Both the position numbers and the translations under genes were made by a program. From Thermoanaerobaculales bacterium (GTDB taxonomy: Bacteria > Acidobacteriota > Thermoanaerobaculia > Thermoanaerobaculales > Sulfomarinibacteraceae), in assembly GCA_029938595.1 (NCBI GenBank), contig JAOZUP010000022.1:1-19165 (forward strand): a stretch of DNA of 19,165 bases, read 5' to 3'. This document shows, piece after piece, positions 7,637-14,970 of this stretch. The notes under the pieces are model-generated. The model ran no database searches. It was not told where the DNA came from and worked only from the letters and a program-made list of their open reading frames with translations. Numbering within the stretch: the first letter of the stretch is position 1; every line of letters begins with the position of its first letter.

Positions 7637-8650
7637 ATGCGCAAGCACGTGACGTTGATTACCGGCGCCGGCGGCGAGATCGGGCACGGCCTGATCGAGC
7701 GGCTCGCAGACGAAGGCGACACCGCGATCATCACCATCGACCTCAATCCGCTCGAGGGTGCGTTCGCCGGGAAGGTCGAGCACGAGTACCAGGGTTCCAT
7801 CCTCGAGACCCACCTGCTCGAACGGATACTCTCCGAGTACGAGGTGGAGAGGATCTACCACCTTGCCGCCATCCTCTCGACCCGCGCCGAGTTCACACCG
7901 GTGACCGCGCACCAGGTCAACGTCGAGGGCACCCTCAAGCTGCTCGATTTCGCCCAGGCGCAGGGAGAGTCCCACGGGCGCGCGGTGGTCTTCCTCTATC
8001 CCTCCTCGATCGCAGCCTACGGTCTACCGAACCTGGAGACAAAGGCCGCAGCCGGGGCGGTCCGCGAACACGAGTGGAACAATCCGACCACGATGTACGG
8101 GTGCAACAAGCTCTATTGCGAGCACCTCGGGCGGTACTTCGCATGCCACTACAAGCAGCTCGCGGCGGAGAATCTGTCCGGCAAAGTAGACTTCCGCGCC
8201 ATCCGTTTCCCCGGTCTGATCTCGGCCGTCACCGTCCCCTCGGGCGGTACATCCGATTTCGCACCGGAGATGATCCACGCCGCCGCCAGGGGGGAGCCCT
8301 ACGCGTGCTTTGTGCGGCCCGACACCCGCATTCCGTTCATGGTCATGTCCGACGCGGTCGATGGGCTGGTCCGTCTGGCGCGGGCCGACCGGGCGCGACT
8401 CGGAAAGACCGTCTACAACATCACCGCCTTCAACCCGTCGGCGGACGAAATTTGCTCACTCGTGATGGCCGGCTTTCCCGGCGCAGAGATCAGCTTCGAA
8501 CCTGACCTCAAGCGGCAGGCGATCGTCGATAGTTGGCCGGCGGACGTGGATGACAGTGCGGCACGTTCCGACTGGGGGCTCGACCCGCGCTTCGACATCG
8601 AAGCCGGATTCAAGGAATTCCTCATCCCACGGATTCGGGACCGGTACTAG
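7637..8650 (+). CDS. tdh: L-threonine 3-dehydrogenase, extended-SDR (epimerase-like) type
   Basis: This 337-residue extended short-chain dehydrogenase is predicted to oxidise L-threonine to 2-amino-3-oxobutyrate with NAD+ in the cytoplasm. The Rossmann motif GxxGxxG is at G10, G13 and G16; the catalytic pair is Y154 and K158 (YGCNK), with a serine around 123-124. The segments RFPGLISAVTVPSGGTSDFAPEMIHAAARG, RPDTRIPFMVMSD and KRQAIVDSWPADVDDSAARSDW match what I know of the NAD-dependent epimerase-type threonine dehydrogenases rather than sugar epimerases. The usual partner, 2-amino-3-ketobutyrate CoA ligase (Kbl), is not next to it, so the rest of the pathway is elsewhere or aminoacetone is formed. 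Another sugar or acyl SDR function is possible but less likely. Confidence 0.82.
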   Translation: MRKHVTLITGAGGEIGHGLIERLADEGDTAIITIDLNPLEGAFAGKVEHEYQGSILETHLLERILSEYEVERIYHLAAILSTRAEFTPVTAHQVNVEGTLKLLDFAQAQGESHGRAVVFLYPSSIAAYGLPNLETKAAAGAVREHEWNNPTTMYGCNKLYCEHLGRYFACHYKQLAAENLSGKVDFRAIRFPGLISAVTVPSGGTSDFAPEMIHAAARGEPYACFVRPDTRIPFMVMSDAVDGLVRLARADRARLGKTVYNITAFNPSADEICSLVMAGFPGAEISFEPDLKRQAIVDSWPADVDDSAARSDWGLDPRFDIEAGFKEFLIPRIRDRY

Positions 8651-8653
8651 GTT

Positions 8654-8691
8654 CCGGTCAACGTGAGGGCCGGATTCTCCCTTACGACCGG
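8654..8691 (+). terminator. Stem-loop just after threonine dehydrogenase
   Basis: CCGGTC (8654-8659) pairs with GACCGG (8686-8691), and GTGAGGG (8663-8669) pairs with CCCTTAC (8679-8685) with one G-U pair, giving about 13 pairs with a three-base bulge and a nine-base loop. It begins four bases after the TAG stop. No T-run follows, so it may be a Rho-assisted terminator or an mRNA 3'-end stabiliser. Confidence 0.4.
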
Positions 8692-8792
8692 GGTATCGAG
8701 ACGCTCGAGCCAGAATGTGCGTCCCAGCGATCCAAGTCCGCAGAAATGTCTCAATCGCAAACACTTCCGCGAAAAGAAAATTGTCCAAGAAA

Positions 8793-8808
8793 CCCCAACA
8801 TGTAGTGT
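8793..8808 (+). promoter_or_regulatory. NrdR box 1 (distal)
   Basis: CCCCAACATGTAGTGT matches 12 of 16 positions of the known NrdR consensus acaCwAtATaTwGtgt. Its last base is the first base of the TTGACA -35 hexamer. NrdR represses ribonucleotide reductase genes when dATP/ATP is high. Confidence 0.65.
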
Positions 8809-8837
8809 TGACATCGGCCGGAGACCCAATATATAGT
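8808..8837 (+). promoter_or_regulatory. Sigma-70-type promoter of nrdJ
   Basis: TTGACA (8808-8813) is a perfect -35. TATAGT (8832-8837) follows at 18 bases, or TATATA (8830-8835) at 16. Transcription should begin near 8843-8846, leaving a leader of about 100 bases that contains a run of nine Gs (8892-8900). Confidence 0.65.
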
Positions 8838-8839
8838 GG
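8824..8839 (+). promoter_or_regulatory. NrdR box 2 (proximal)
   Basis: ACCCAATATATAGTGG matches 14 of 16 NrdR consensus positions and covers the -10 hexamer. It lies 31 bp from box 1, three helical turns, the usual spacing for paired NrdR boxes. Confidence 0.75.
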
Positions 8840-8945
8840 TTCAAGTCTGCTGAGTTGATTCCGCGAGCCGGTGCTCCAACACGAGCTTTTCGGGGGGGGG
8901 TTTGCGCCGGAAAACGGCCATCGAAGGGGAGGTCCAGGGCTAAAC

Positions 8946-11900
8946 ATGAAGGTCACGCGTCGCTTCACAAGCGCTGGAGAAGACCCCTACGAAACGATCG
9001 CGTTCGTCGATCGATCCTCGGAGATCCGAAACCCCGACGGCAGCCTCGTCTTCGCCATGGACAGCGTCAAGGCGCCCGAGGGGTGGTCGCAGGTGGCAGT
9101 CGACGTGCTGGTCCAGAAGTACTTCCGCAAGGCGGGAGTGCCACAGTTCGACGAGGACGGCAATCCCGAAGTGTCGGAGAGCGACGAACCCGTCACCGGC
9201 CCCGAGCGAGACGCGCGCCAGGTTTTTGACCGCCTTGCAGGATGCTGGACCCACTGGGGAAAAGAGCACGGCTATTTCGACAGCGATGAGGACGCCGAGG
9301 CCTTCCACGACGAGCTCTGCCACATGCTTGCGGCGCAGGTCGCCGCGCCGAACTCTCCGCAGTGGTTCAACACCGGTCTGCACTGGGCCTACGGCATCAC
9401 CGGACCCGCCCAGGGCCACTGGTACGCTGACCCCGAGACCGGCAAGCTCAAGACCTCGTCGAGCGCCTACGAACACCCGCAGCCGCACGCCTGCTTTATC
9501 CAGTCGGTGAGTGACGATCTGGTAAATGAGGGCGGAATCATGAACCTGTGGGTGCGCGAAGCGCGCCTCTTCAAATATGGTTCAGGCACCGGCACCAATT
9601 TCTCCAAGCTGCGTGGATTCGGCGAACGGCTGTCCGGCGGCGGTCGTTCCTCCGGGCTCATGTCGTTCCTCAAGATCGGCGACCGTGCAGCCGGCGCCAT
9701 CAAGTCGGGCGGCACGACCCGCCGCGCGGCAAAGATGGTCTGCCTCGACCTCGACCACCCCGACGTGGAAGAGTTCATCTCGTGGAAGGCGGTCGAGGAG
9801 CGCAAGGTCGCGGCGCTGGTCGCCGGCTCTCGTCTTCTCCGCCGACAGCTCCAGGAGGTCCTGGACGCCTGCTACCCAGAAGGCTCGGCCGATCCCGTCG
9901 TGGATCTCTCGGCCAACTCCGAGCTGCGCGGCTGTATTCTGGCCGCTCGCCGGCAGGGAGTTCCTGACGGTTCCATCCAACGGGTGCTCCAGCTTGCCGC
10001 TCAGGGCGAGCACACCTATCCGGTCGAGGAGTACGACACCGACTGGGACTCAGACGCCTACTACACAGTTTCTGGTCAGAACGCCAACAACAGCGTGCGG
10101 GTGCCGAACGCCTTCTTCGACGCCCTCGAGGTCAACCGCGATTGGACCCTTCTCAGCCGCACTGACGGCGACGTGGCGAAGAAGGTTCCCGCCGCCAAGC
10201 TGTGGAGCGACATCACCATGGCCGCATGGGAGTGCGCCGACCCGGGCCTGCAGTACGACGACACCATCAACGAGTGGCACACCTGCCCGGCGAGCGGCCG
10301 CATCAACGCCTCCAACCCGTGCTCGGAGTATATGTTCCTGGACGACACCGCGTGTAATCTGGCGTCGCTGAACCTGGTGCGGTTCCTCGGGGACGACGGC
10401 CACTTCGACATCGAGCTCTTCCGTCATGCCGCACGTCTGTGGACGATCGTGCTCGAGATCTCGGTGCTGATGGCCTCCTTCCCAAGCCGCCGCATCGCCG
10501 AGCTCAGCTACCGCTACCGCACGCTCGGCCTCGGCTATGCCAACATCGGCTCGCTGCTGATGCGGCTGGGGATCCCCTACGACTCGGACGAGGGCCGCTC
10601 GATATGCGGGGCTATCACCTCGATCATGACCGGTGAGGCCTACACCACCTCCGCAGAAATGGCGGCCGAGCTCGGCCCATTCCCCGGCCTCGAAGAAAAC
10701 CGCGAGAGCATGCTGCGGGTCATCGGCAACCACCGGCGCGCAGCCTACGACGCACCCGCAGAGATGTACGAGGGTCTGACGATCAAGCCCGACGGCCTGA
10801 CGGCCGGCACCACCCCGCCGGACCTCATCGCCGCCGCCCGCGACGTGTGGAACCGGGCCATCGAGCTCGGCACCGAGCACGGATTCCGCAACGCGCAGAC
10901 TACCTGTATCGCGCCAACCGGGACGATCGGCCTGGTGATGGACTGCGACACCACCGGCATCGAGCCGGACTTCGCCCTGGTCAAGTTCAAGAAGCTGGCC
11001 GGCGGCGGTTACTTCAAAATCATCAACCAGGGTATCCCGGCAGCACTCAAGACTCTCGGCTATTCAGCTGAGCAGATTGAGGACATCGTCACCCACACGA
11101 TCGGCCACGGTACCCTCGACGATTGCCCGACCATCAACTCCGAAGCGCTTCGCGAAAAAGGCTTCACCGAAGAGATCATCGAGAAAATGGAGCGGGCGCT
11201 GCCAATGTCATTCGAGATCGGCAACGCCTTTGCGCCGCACAATCTCGGTGAGGACTTCCTTCGCCGGTTGGAGTTCACCGACGAGGAGCTGGCCGACTGG
11301 AGCCTCGACGTCCTCGCACGACTCGGCTTCACCGCCGAGGAGATCGAGGCCGCCAACACCTGGGCCTGCGGCACGATGACGATGGAGGGTGCGCCTAACC
11401 TGGATGACAAGCATCTGGCGGTCTTCGACTGCGCCAACCGCTGCGGCAAACTCGGTACGCGCTGCATCCGTTATGAGGGCCACATCCTGATGATGGCCGC
11501 GGCGCAGCCGTTCATCTCGGGCGCCATCTCCAAGACCATCAACATGCCGGCCGAGGCCACCCTCGACGACATCAAGCGAGCCAATTACCTGGCCTGGCAG
11601 AAGATGCTCAAGGCGGTGGCGCTGTACCGCGACGGCTCCAAGCTCAGCCAGCCCCTGGGAATCGCCATGGAAGCCGAGGAGGAGGCGCTGGCCGAGGCGG
11701 TGGCCTCCGGTGACCCGGCCAAGGTCGCCGAGTCGATGGCCGAGCGGGTCGTGATCCGCTACCAGGCCCGCCGAAATCGCCTCCCAGGACGCCGCGGCGG
11801 CTTCACCCAGAAGGCCTCGGTTGGTGGCCACAAGGTCTACATCCGCACCGGTGAGTATGTTAACGGCTCGGTGGGCGAGATCTTCCTTGACATGCATCGT

Positions 11901-12440
11901 GAGGGTGCGGCTTTCCGGTCGCTCATGAACTGCTTCGCGATCGCGGTTTCACTCGGCCTCCAGTACGGCGTACCGCTGGAGGAGTATGTCGACGCCTTCG
12001 TCTTCACCCGCTTCGAGCCGTCAGGGATGGTCGGCGGCCACGACCGCATCAAGATGGCAACCTCGGTCATCGACTACATCTTCCGCGAGCTCGCCATTAC
12101 GTATCTTGATCGTGACGATCTCGCCCAGGTGTCGCTCGAGGACCTTCGTCACGACGCCGTCGGCACCGGTTCGGACCAGCACAAGCTGCCACCGGAAGAG
12201 AAGGATATGGCCGAGGTCCACCCGATCGCGGTCGGCCAGAGCGGAGCCGAACCGATCACCGAGTCTGCGCCGGTCAACACCGGCCGCGCCGCACTCAGCC
12301 AGAGCCAGGCCGCCTCGCAGAAGGCCCGCTACATGGGCTACGAGGGCGACCCCTGCCCGGAGTGCGGCGCGCTCACCCTCGTGCGGAACGGGACGTGCCT
12401 GAAGTGTGATTCTTGTGGAGGAACGACCGGTTGCTCGTAA
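8946..12440 (+). CDS. nrdJ: Adenosylcobalamin-dependent (class II) ribonucleoside-diphosphate reductase
   Basis: This protein of 1164 residues reduces ribonucleotides to deoxyribonucleotides using coenzyme B12, with or without oxygen. N457-P-C459-S-E461 is the active site: C459 is the expected thiyl-radical cysteine, and C470 (DDTACNLASLNL), eleven residues on, with C183 (HACFIQS) forms the expected redox pair. CIAPTGTIG (from C654) is the conserved phosphate-binding turn. The C-terminus has a cysteine-rich zinc-ribbon-like tail (CPEC, then CLKC-DSC, final TGC) that probably shuttles electrons from thioredoxin. I chose ATG 8946 because MKVTRRFTSAGEDPYETI is a typical N-terminus of this family; a purine-rich AAGGGGAGG lies about 13 bases upstream. 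The length agrees with the long NrdJ branch; no intein or frameshift is seen. Two NrdR boxes overlap its promoter. Confidence 0.96.
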   Translation: MKVTRRFTSAGEDPYETIAFVDRSSEIRNPDGSLVFAMDSVKAPEGWSQVAVDVLVQKYFRKAGVPQFDEDGNPEVSESDEPVTGPERDARQVFDRLAGCWTHWGKEHGYFDSDEDAEAFHDELCHMLAAQVAAPNSPQWFNTGLHWAYGITGPAQGHWYADPETGKLKTSSSAYEHPQPHACFIQSVSDDLVNEGGIMNLWVREARLFKYGSGTGTNFSKLRGFGERLSGGGRSSGLMSFLKIGDRAAGAIKSGGTTRRAAKMVCLDLDHPDVEEFISWKAVEERKVAALVAGSRLLRRQLQEVLDACYPEGSADPVVDLSANSELRGCILAARRQGVPDGSIQRVLQLAAQGEHTYPVEEYDTDWDSDAYYTVSGQNANNSVRVPNAFFDALEVNRDWTLLSRTDGDVAKKVPAAKLWSDITMAAWECADPGLQYDDTINEWHTCPASGRINASNPCSEYMFLDDTACNLASLNLVRFLGDDGHFDIELFRHAARLWTIVLEISVLMASFPSRRIAELSYRYRTLGLGYANIGSLLMRLGIPYDSDEGRSICGAITSIMTGEAYTTSAEMAAELGPFPGLEENRESMLRVIGNHRRAAYDAPAEMYEGLTIKPDGLTAGTTPPDLIAAARDVWNRAIELGTEHGFRNAQTTCIAPTGTIGLVMDCDTTGIEPDFALVKFKKLAGGGYFKIINQGIPAALKTLGYSAEQIEDIVTHTIGHGTLDDCPTINSEALREKGFTEEIIEKMERALPMSFEIGNAFAPHNLGEDFLRRLEFTDEELADWSLDVLARLGFTAEEIEAANTWACGTMTMEGAPNLDDKHLAVFDCANRCGKLGTRCIRYEGHILMMAAAQPFISGAISKTINMPAEATLDDIKRANYLAWQKMLKAVALYRDGSKLSQPLGIAMEAEEEALAEAVASGDPAKVAESMAERVVIRYQARRNRLPGRRGGFTQKASVGGHKVYIRTGEYVNGSVGEIFLDMHREGAAFRSLMNCFAIAVSLGLQYGVPLEEYVDAFVFTRFEPSGMVGGHDRIKMATSVIDYIFRELAITYLDRDDLAQVSLEDLRHDAVGTGSDQHKLPPEEKDMAEVHPIAVGQSGAEPITESAPVNTGRAALSQSQAASQKARYMGYEGDPCPECGALTLVRNGTCLKCDSCGGTTGCS

Positions 12441-12476
12441 ACGTTCAAACATTAAACGTTTAACGTTTGAACGTTT
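12439..12476. terminator. Hairpin and AACGTT heptads between convergent genes
   Basis: AAACGTTCAAAC (12439-12450) and GTTTGAACGTTT (12465-12476) form a perfect 12-bp stem; the 14-base loop is itself mostly palindromic (TTAAACGTTTAA). The left arm overlaps the nrdJ stop TAA. The same stretch can be read as 7-base units of (A/T)AACGTT type. Its symmetry would serve nrdJ and, on the other strand, the acyl-CoA-binding protein gene that ends at 12501. The stem is AT-rich without a long T-tract, so termination strength is unclear. Confidence 0.55.
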
Positions 12477-12500
12477 CCCTCCACCGGCCTCTTGGCACCT

Positions 12501-12749
12501 TCACTCCAGCCCATCGACGAGGTCGATGTAGCTCTGCATGGCCTCGTCGGCCGACATCCCGCGCCGCTTCTCCCACGCGGCATACTTGGCGGCGCCGCGG
12601 AAATCGAAGCCCGACGGCGCCTCCCCCAGTACATCCCCCTCGGTAGCCTGCTTGTAGAGGCTGTAAAGCTCGAGAAGCGTCTCGTTGGACTGCGAGGACA
12701 ACGACTTCGCCTTCTCGATGGTGGCCTCGAACTGGTCTTTCAAATCCAT
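12501..12749 (-). CDS. Acyl-CoA-binding protein (ACBP)
   Basis: This 82-residue protein is the size of free ACBP, a four-helix cytosolic carrier that binds long-chain acyl-CoA esters. The core LLELYSLYKQATEGDV (about residues 24-39), then FDFRGAAKYAAWEKRRGMSADEAMQSYIDLV, contains the family's conserved tyrosine and lysine residues (YKQAT, AKY-AAW, SADEAMQSYI). ACBP is common in eukaryotes and patchy in bacteria. The start is ATG 12749, with GGAGG at 12757-12761; a longer frame upstream (to 12869) has no ribosome site and runs into repeats. It is convergent with nrdJ and lies after the rubrerythrin on the same strand. Confidence 0.9.
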   Translation of the reverse strand: MDLKDQFEATIEKAKSLSSQSNETLLELYSLYKQATEGDVLGEAPSGFDFRGAAKYAAWEKRRGMSADEAMQSYIDLVDGLE

Positions 12750-12756
12750 GGTCGTT

Positions 12757-12761
12757 CCTCC
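12757..12761 (-). promoter_or_regulatory. Ribosome binding site of ACBP
   Basis: Minus-strand GGAGG, seven bases before ATG 12749. It rules out the 40-residue N-terminal extension that the open frame would allow. Confidence 0.7.
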
Positions 12762-12822
12762 AATAGTGACGCATTGTAACCGGTGGGTGAGTCGCAGTCG
12801 CCCACGGTAGGCAATTCCACAG

Positions 12823-12919
12823 CATTGGATGCCAGATGCCAGCTCCGTCCGTCCACTCACCCGTCGCATCTGCCGAGTTCAACTATCCGGAATCTGGGAT
12901 CCGGGATCTGGAATCTGAA
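12823..12919. repeat. Paired GATGCCA and ATCYGGN heptad arrays
   Basis: The left block is CATTGGA, TGCCAGA, TGCCAGC (12823-12843). The right block is ATCCGGA, ATCTGGG, ATCCGGG, ATCTGGA, ATCTGAA (12885-12919). It has the same CCAGAT / ATCTGG inverted arrangement as at 2061-2137, and ends one base before the rubrerythrin stop codon. It fills the gap between rubrerythrin and ACBP. Confidence 0.8.
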
Positions 12920-12920
12920 A

Positions 12921-13427
12921 CTAGAACGGCGAGAACCCGCCGTCGGCCCAGAAGTCCTGCCGCACGCCGTTGTACAGCGCCTGCAAGGTCTCGAGGTGTT
13001 GGCGCTCCCAATCGGCGAGGAACTCGTAAAACTCCCGCACCTCCCGCTCGGTGGTGTTCTCGGCCGCACCCGAAAAGTACTTGATGGCGTTGGTCTCCAG
13101 CGTCATGCCGATCGACAGCACCCCGAGCTCGAAGTCGGCGCCCTCGGCCTGCTGCTTGAAGCTGTCGGTGAAGATGGTCGATGTGAAGGCCTTGAGATCG
13201 GGGTCACGGAGGTGGACGTTGAAGGCGGCGATGCCCTTCTCCTCGTACGAGCCGATCACGGTCTGCAGGTAGGCCTTGTGCTGAACCTCGTCGCGGGCGA
13301 GCTTGTCGAAGAGCTCCTGCACCGGGGGCTTGGACGCCCGGTCGGCGGCCATCGAGTAGAAGGTGTAGCCGTCAACCTCGATCTGGTACGCCTTGCGCAG
13401 AATCTCGCGGATGTCATCGGCTGCCAT
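12921..13427 (-). CDS. Rubrerythrin-type ferritin-like diiron protein
   Basis: This 168-residue four-helix protein carries likely diiron ligands E17, E47-x2-H50, E111 and E141-x2-H144, the two ExxH motifs that mark the rubrerythrin/ferritin-like fold. Rubrerythrins reduce peroxide in anaerobes, taking electrons from a rubredoxin. The C-terminal rubredoxin domain (two CxxC) is absent, so an external donor would be needed, or it has another ferritin-like role. The C-terminus FWADGGFSPF is a plausible natural end. The start ATG 13427 has AGGAGG upstream. It lies downstream of the oxygen-sensitive 2-oxoacid oxidoreductase operon on the same strand, separated by a 308-base repeat-rich gap. Confidence 0.88.
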   Translation of the reverse strand: MAADDIREILRKAYQIEVDGYTFYSMAADRASKPPVQELFDKLARDEVQHKAYLQTVIGSYEEKGIAAFNVHLRDPDLKAFTSTIFTDSFKQQAEGADFELGVLSIGMTLETNAIKYFSGAAENTTEREVREFYEFLADWERQHLETLQALYNGVRQDFWADGGFSPF

Positions 13428-13454
13428 TTACGCCTCCTTGGGGCAGATCGGTTC

Positions 13455-13727
13455 ACCACAGAGGCACAGAGGGCACGGAGGAGCACAGAGTTTTTCAAAC
13501 ATGAATCGCAGGTCTTTCACTGACCGGAATCCAATCGACGCGATTCGCGATGGGATCGAAGAACTTTCTGTGGAACACTCTGTGATCTCTGTGTCTCTGT
13601 GGTTCATTCAGTCACGCGCCTCCCTCGACGGCGAGCGGCAGATCTTCGGAATCACGTCGAAGTCGGTTGATCCAAACTCAAATGAAATCCTCTGTGTTCC
13701 TCTCCGTGCCCTCTGTGCCTCTGTGGT
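13455..13727. repeat. CACAGAGG-rich inverted pair filling a 308-base gap
   Basis: A 26-base segment beginning ACCACAGAGGCACAGAGG (13455-13480) recurs as its exact reverse complement at about 13702-13727; beyond it both arms continue with near-identical GAGCACAGAG / GGAACACAGAG. A third, degenerate CTCTGTG cluster is at 13570-13604. Right after it, TCACGCGCCTCCCTC (about 13612-13626) repeats the final bases of the ferredoxin gene (13736-13750) including its stop, as if gene end plus repeat had been duplicated. I see no reading frame of substance in 13428-13735. Confidence 0.8.
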
Positions 13728-13735
13728 TCTCCGAA

Positions 13736-14206
13736 TCACGCGCCTCCCTCAACAACTAGCGCCTCCCGGTCTAACGGCTCCGGCCGGATCGCGGCCTCTT
13801 CAACCGGCACCCAGGCGATGGCGCCGGTGGGGCAGAAGGGCACGCAGCGCGGGTCGCCACCGCAAAGATCGCACTTCTGGACGCAGTGGTAGGTCTCATC
13901 CCACAGCATGTTGCCGAAGGGGCAGGCGGCGACGCACATCCGGCATGAGATGCAACGCGATCGCACCATGTCGATGGCGCCGGTTTCGGCGTTCCGAACC
14001 AACGCCTCGGTCGGGCACACCGCGACGCAGGCCGCGTCGTCGCACTGGAAGCAGACCACTTGCGTGCCGAGCTCGGGCCCGCGGCGGTGGATGTTGATGC
14101 GGGTCGCAGCCGGCCGTCCCTCCGAGCCGTGGGCGAAAGCGCAGGCCAGCTCGCACTTGCCGCAGGCGATGCAGCGCTCCACCGAGACCTTGTAGATCAT
14201 CTTCAT
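13736..14206 (-). CDS. Four-cluster [4Fe-4S] ferredoxin-type electron transfer subunit (HycB/HydN/CooF-like)
   Basis: This 156-residue protein has four cysteine groups: C12/15/18/22, C52/55/60/64, C85/88/91/95 and C112/115/121/125 with C108 nearby. That is the pattern of the four-cluster ferredoxin subunits of multi-enzyme redox complexes (HycB, HydN, CooF, DmsB class). The start ATG 14206 overlaps the upstream stop as TGATG, so translation is coupled. No signal peptide or Tat motif is visible, so it is cytoplasmic. As last gene of the operon it probably wires the 2-oxoacid oxidoreductase to the NuoEF-like module or to an outside acceptor. Beyond residue 130 a cysteine-free tail of about 25 residues follows. 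Confidence 0.88.
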   Translation of the reverse strand: MKMIYKVSVERCIACGKCELACAFAHGSEGRPAATRINIHRRGPELGTQVVCFQCDDAACVAVCPTEALVRNAETGAIDMVRSRCISCRMCVAACPFGNMLWDETYHCVQKCDLCGGDPRCVPFCPTGAIAWVPVEEAAIRPEPLDREALVVEGGA

Positions 14207-14970
14207 CACTTCACCACCTGCAGTTTCTGAAACGTGCTCGCCATCTGCCGCCGCTTGCTGGTATCCGAGGTCTCGAAGTACGTGATCGGTACTCCGCTTC
14301 GCTCGGCGAAGTGCTCAGCCTGCTCCTTGGTGATCACCGCCTCCCCGGTCTTGGGGTCTCGCAGCATCTCGAACTCCTTCCCCCAGATCGTGCGGCGAAT
14401 GTTCGAGGTCTCGTATGGGATGCAGTCGGTGGGGCAGATCTCGGCACAAGCCAGGCAACCGATGCAGTCGGGCGGCGGTTTGTGGAAGGGCGGCGCGATC
14501 TCGCGCCCCCAACCACGGTCGGCGCTGGAGATCGCCGACACCCCGATGTGGTCGCAGACCCGGGTGCACAGACCGCACAGGATACAGTCGTCGGGTTCGG
14601 GGTTGGGCGTGTAGGAGGTCTCCTCGATGCCGTAATCCCTCGCCAACTCCTGGATCAGCGGCGCCTCCGGGCAGCGCGCGAGCAGGAGATCGAGGACCAC
14701 CCGGCGGGTCTCTATGATCCGCTCCGAGTCGGTCACCACCGTCATCCCCTCGTCCACCGGGTGATTGCAGGCGGTGACCACCTTGAACCAGTCGTCCTCC
14801 CAGCCCGCTTGCGACATGTCGACCACGCACAGGCGGCAGCCGCCCCACGGCTCGAGGCCGTCGAAGTGGCACAGGGTCGGCACCTCGACCCCGGCAGCGC
14901 GCACGGCGTCGAGGATGGTGGCGTCAGCATCCACCGTCACTCGGCGCCCGTTGATCTTCAGCGTCGGCAT
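14206..14970 (-). CDS. NuoG N-terminal / HoxU-like [2Fe-2S] and 2x[4Fe-4S] subunit
   Basis: This 254-residue protein matches the N-terminal part of NuoG and the diaphorase subunit HoxU or the front of HydA. A plant-type [2Fe-2S] domain has C34, C45, C48 and C68 (CHFDGLEPWGGCRLC ... TACNHP). A linker DSERIIETRRVVLDLLL follows, then a double [4Fe-4S] domain with C129/132/135/139 and C169/172/175/179. In NuoG and HydA the linker is followed by an HxxxCxxC-type cluster site; here it reads LLARCPEAPLIQELARDYG, so that cluster is missing. There is no molybdopterin or H-cluster domain. The start ATG 14970 overlaps the NuoF-like stop (TGATG); the same frame runs further upstream only inside nuoF. Confidence 0.87.
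   Translation of the reverse strand: MPTLKINGRRVTVDADATILDAVRAAGVEVPTLCHFDGLEPWGGCRLCVVDMSQAGWEDDWFKVVTACNHPVDEGMTVVTDSERIIETRRVVLDLLLARCPEAPLIQELARDYGIEETSYTPNPEPDDCILCGLCTRVCDHIGVSAISSADRGWGREIAPPFHKPPPDCIGCLACAEICPTDCIPYETSNIRRTIWGKEFEMLRDPKTGEAVITKEQAEHFAERSGVPITYFETSDTSKRRQMASTFQKLQVVK

Noticed and set aside
8946..12440. Intein or insertion in nrdJ
   Set aside because: The protein is long, but motifs appear in the expected order and I see no splicing-type Cys start with a terminal His-Asn junction.
12460..12882. Alternative 140-codon minus-strand frame over ACBP
   Set aside because: It is in another frame from the ACBP homology and has no ribosome site.
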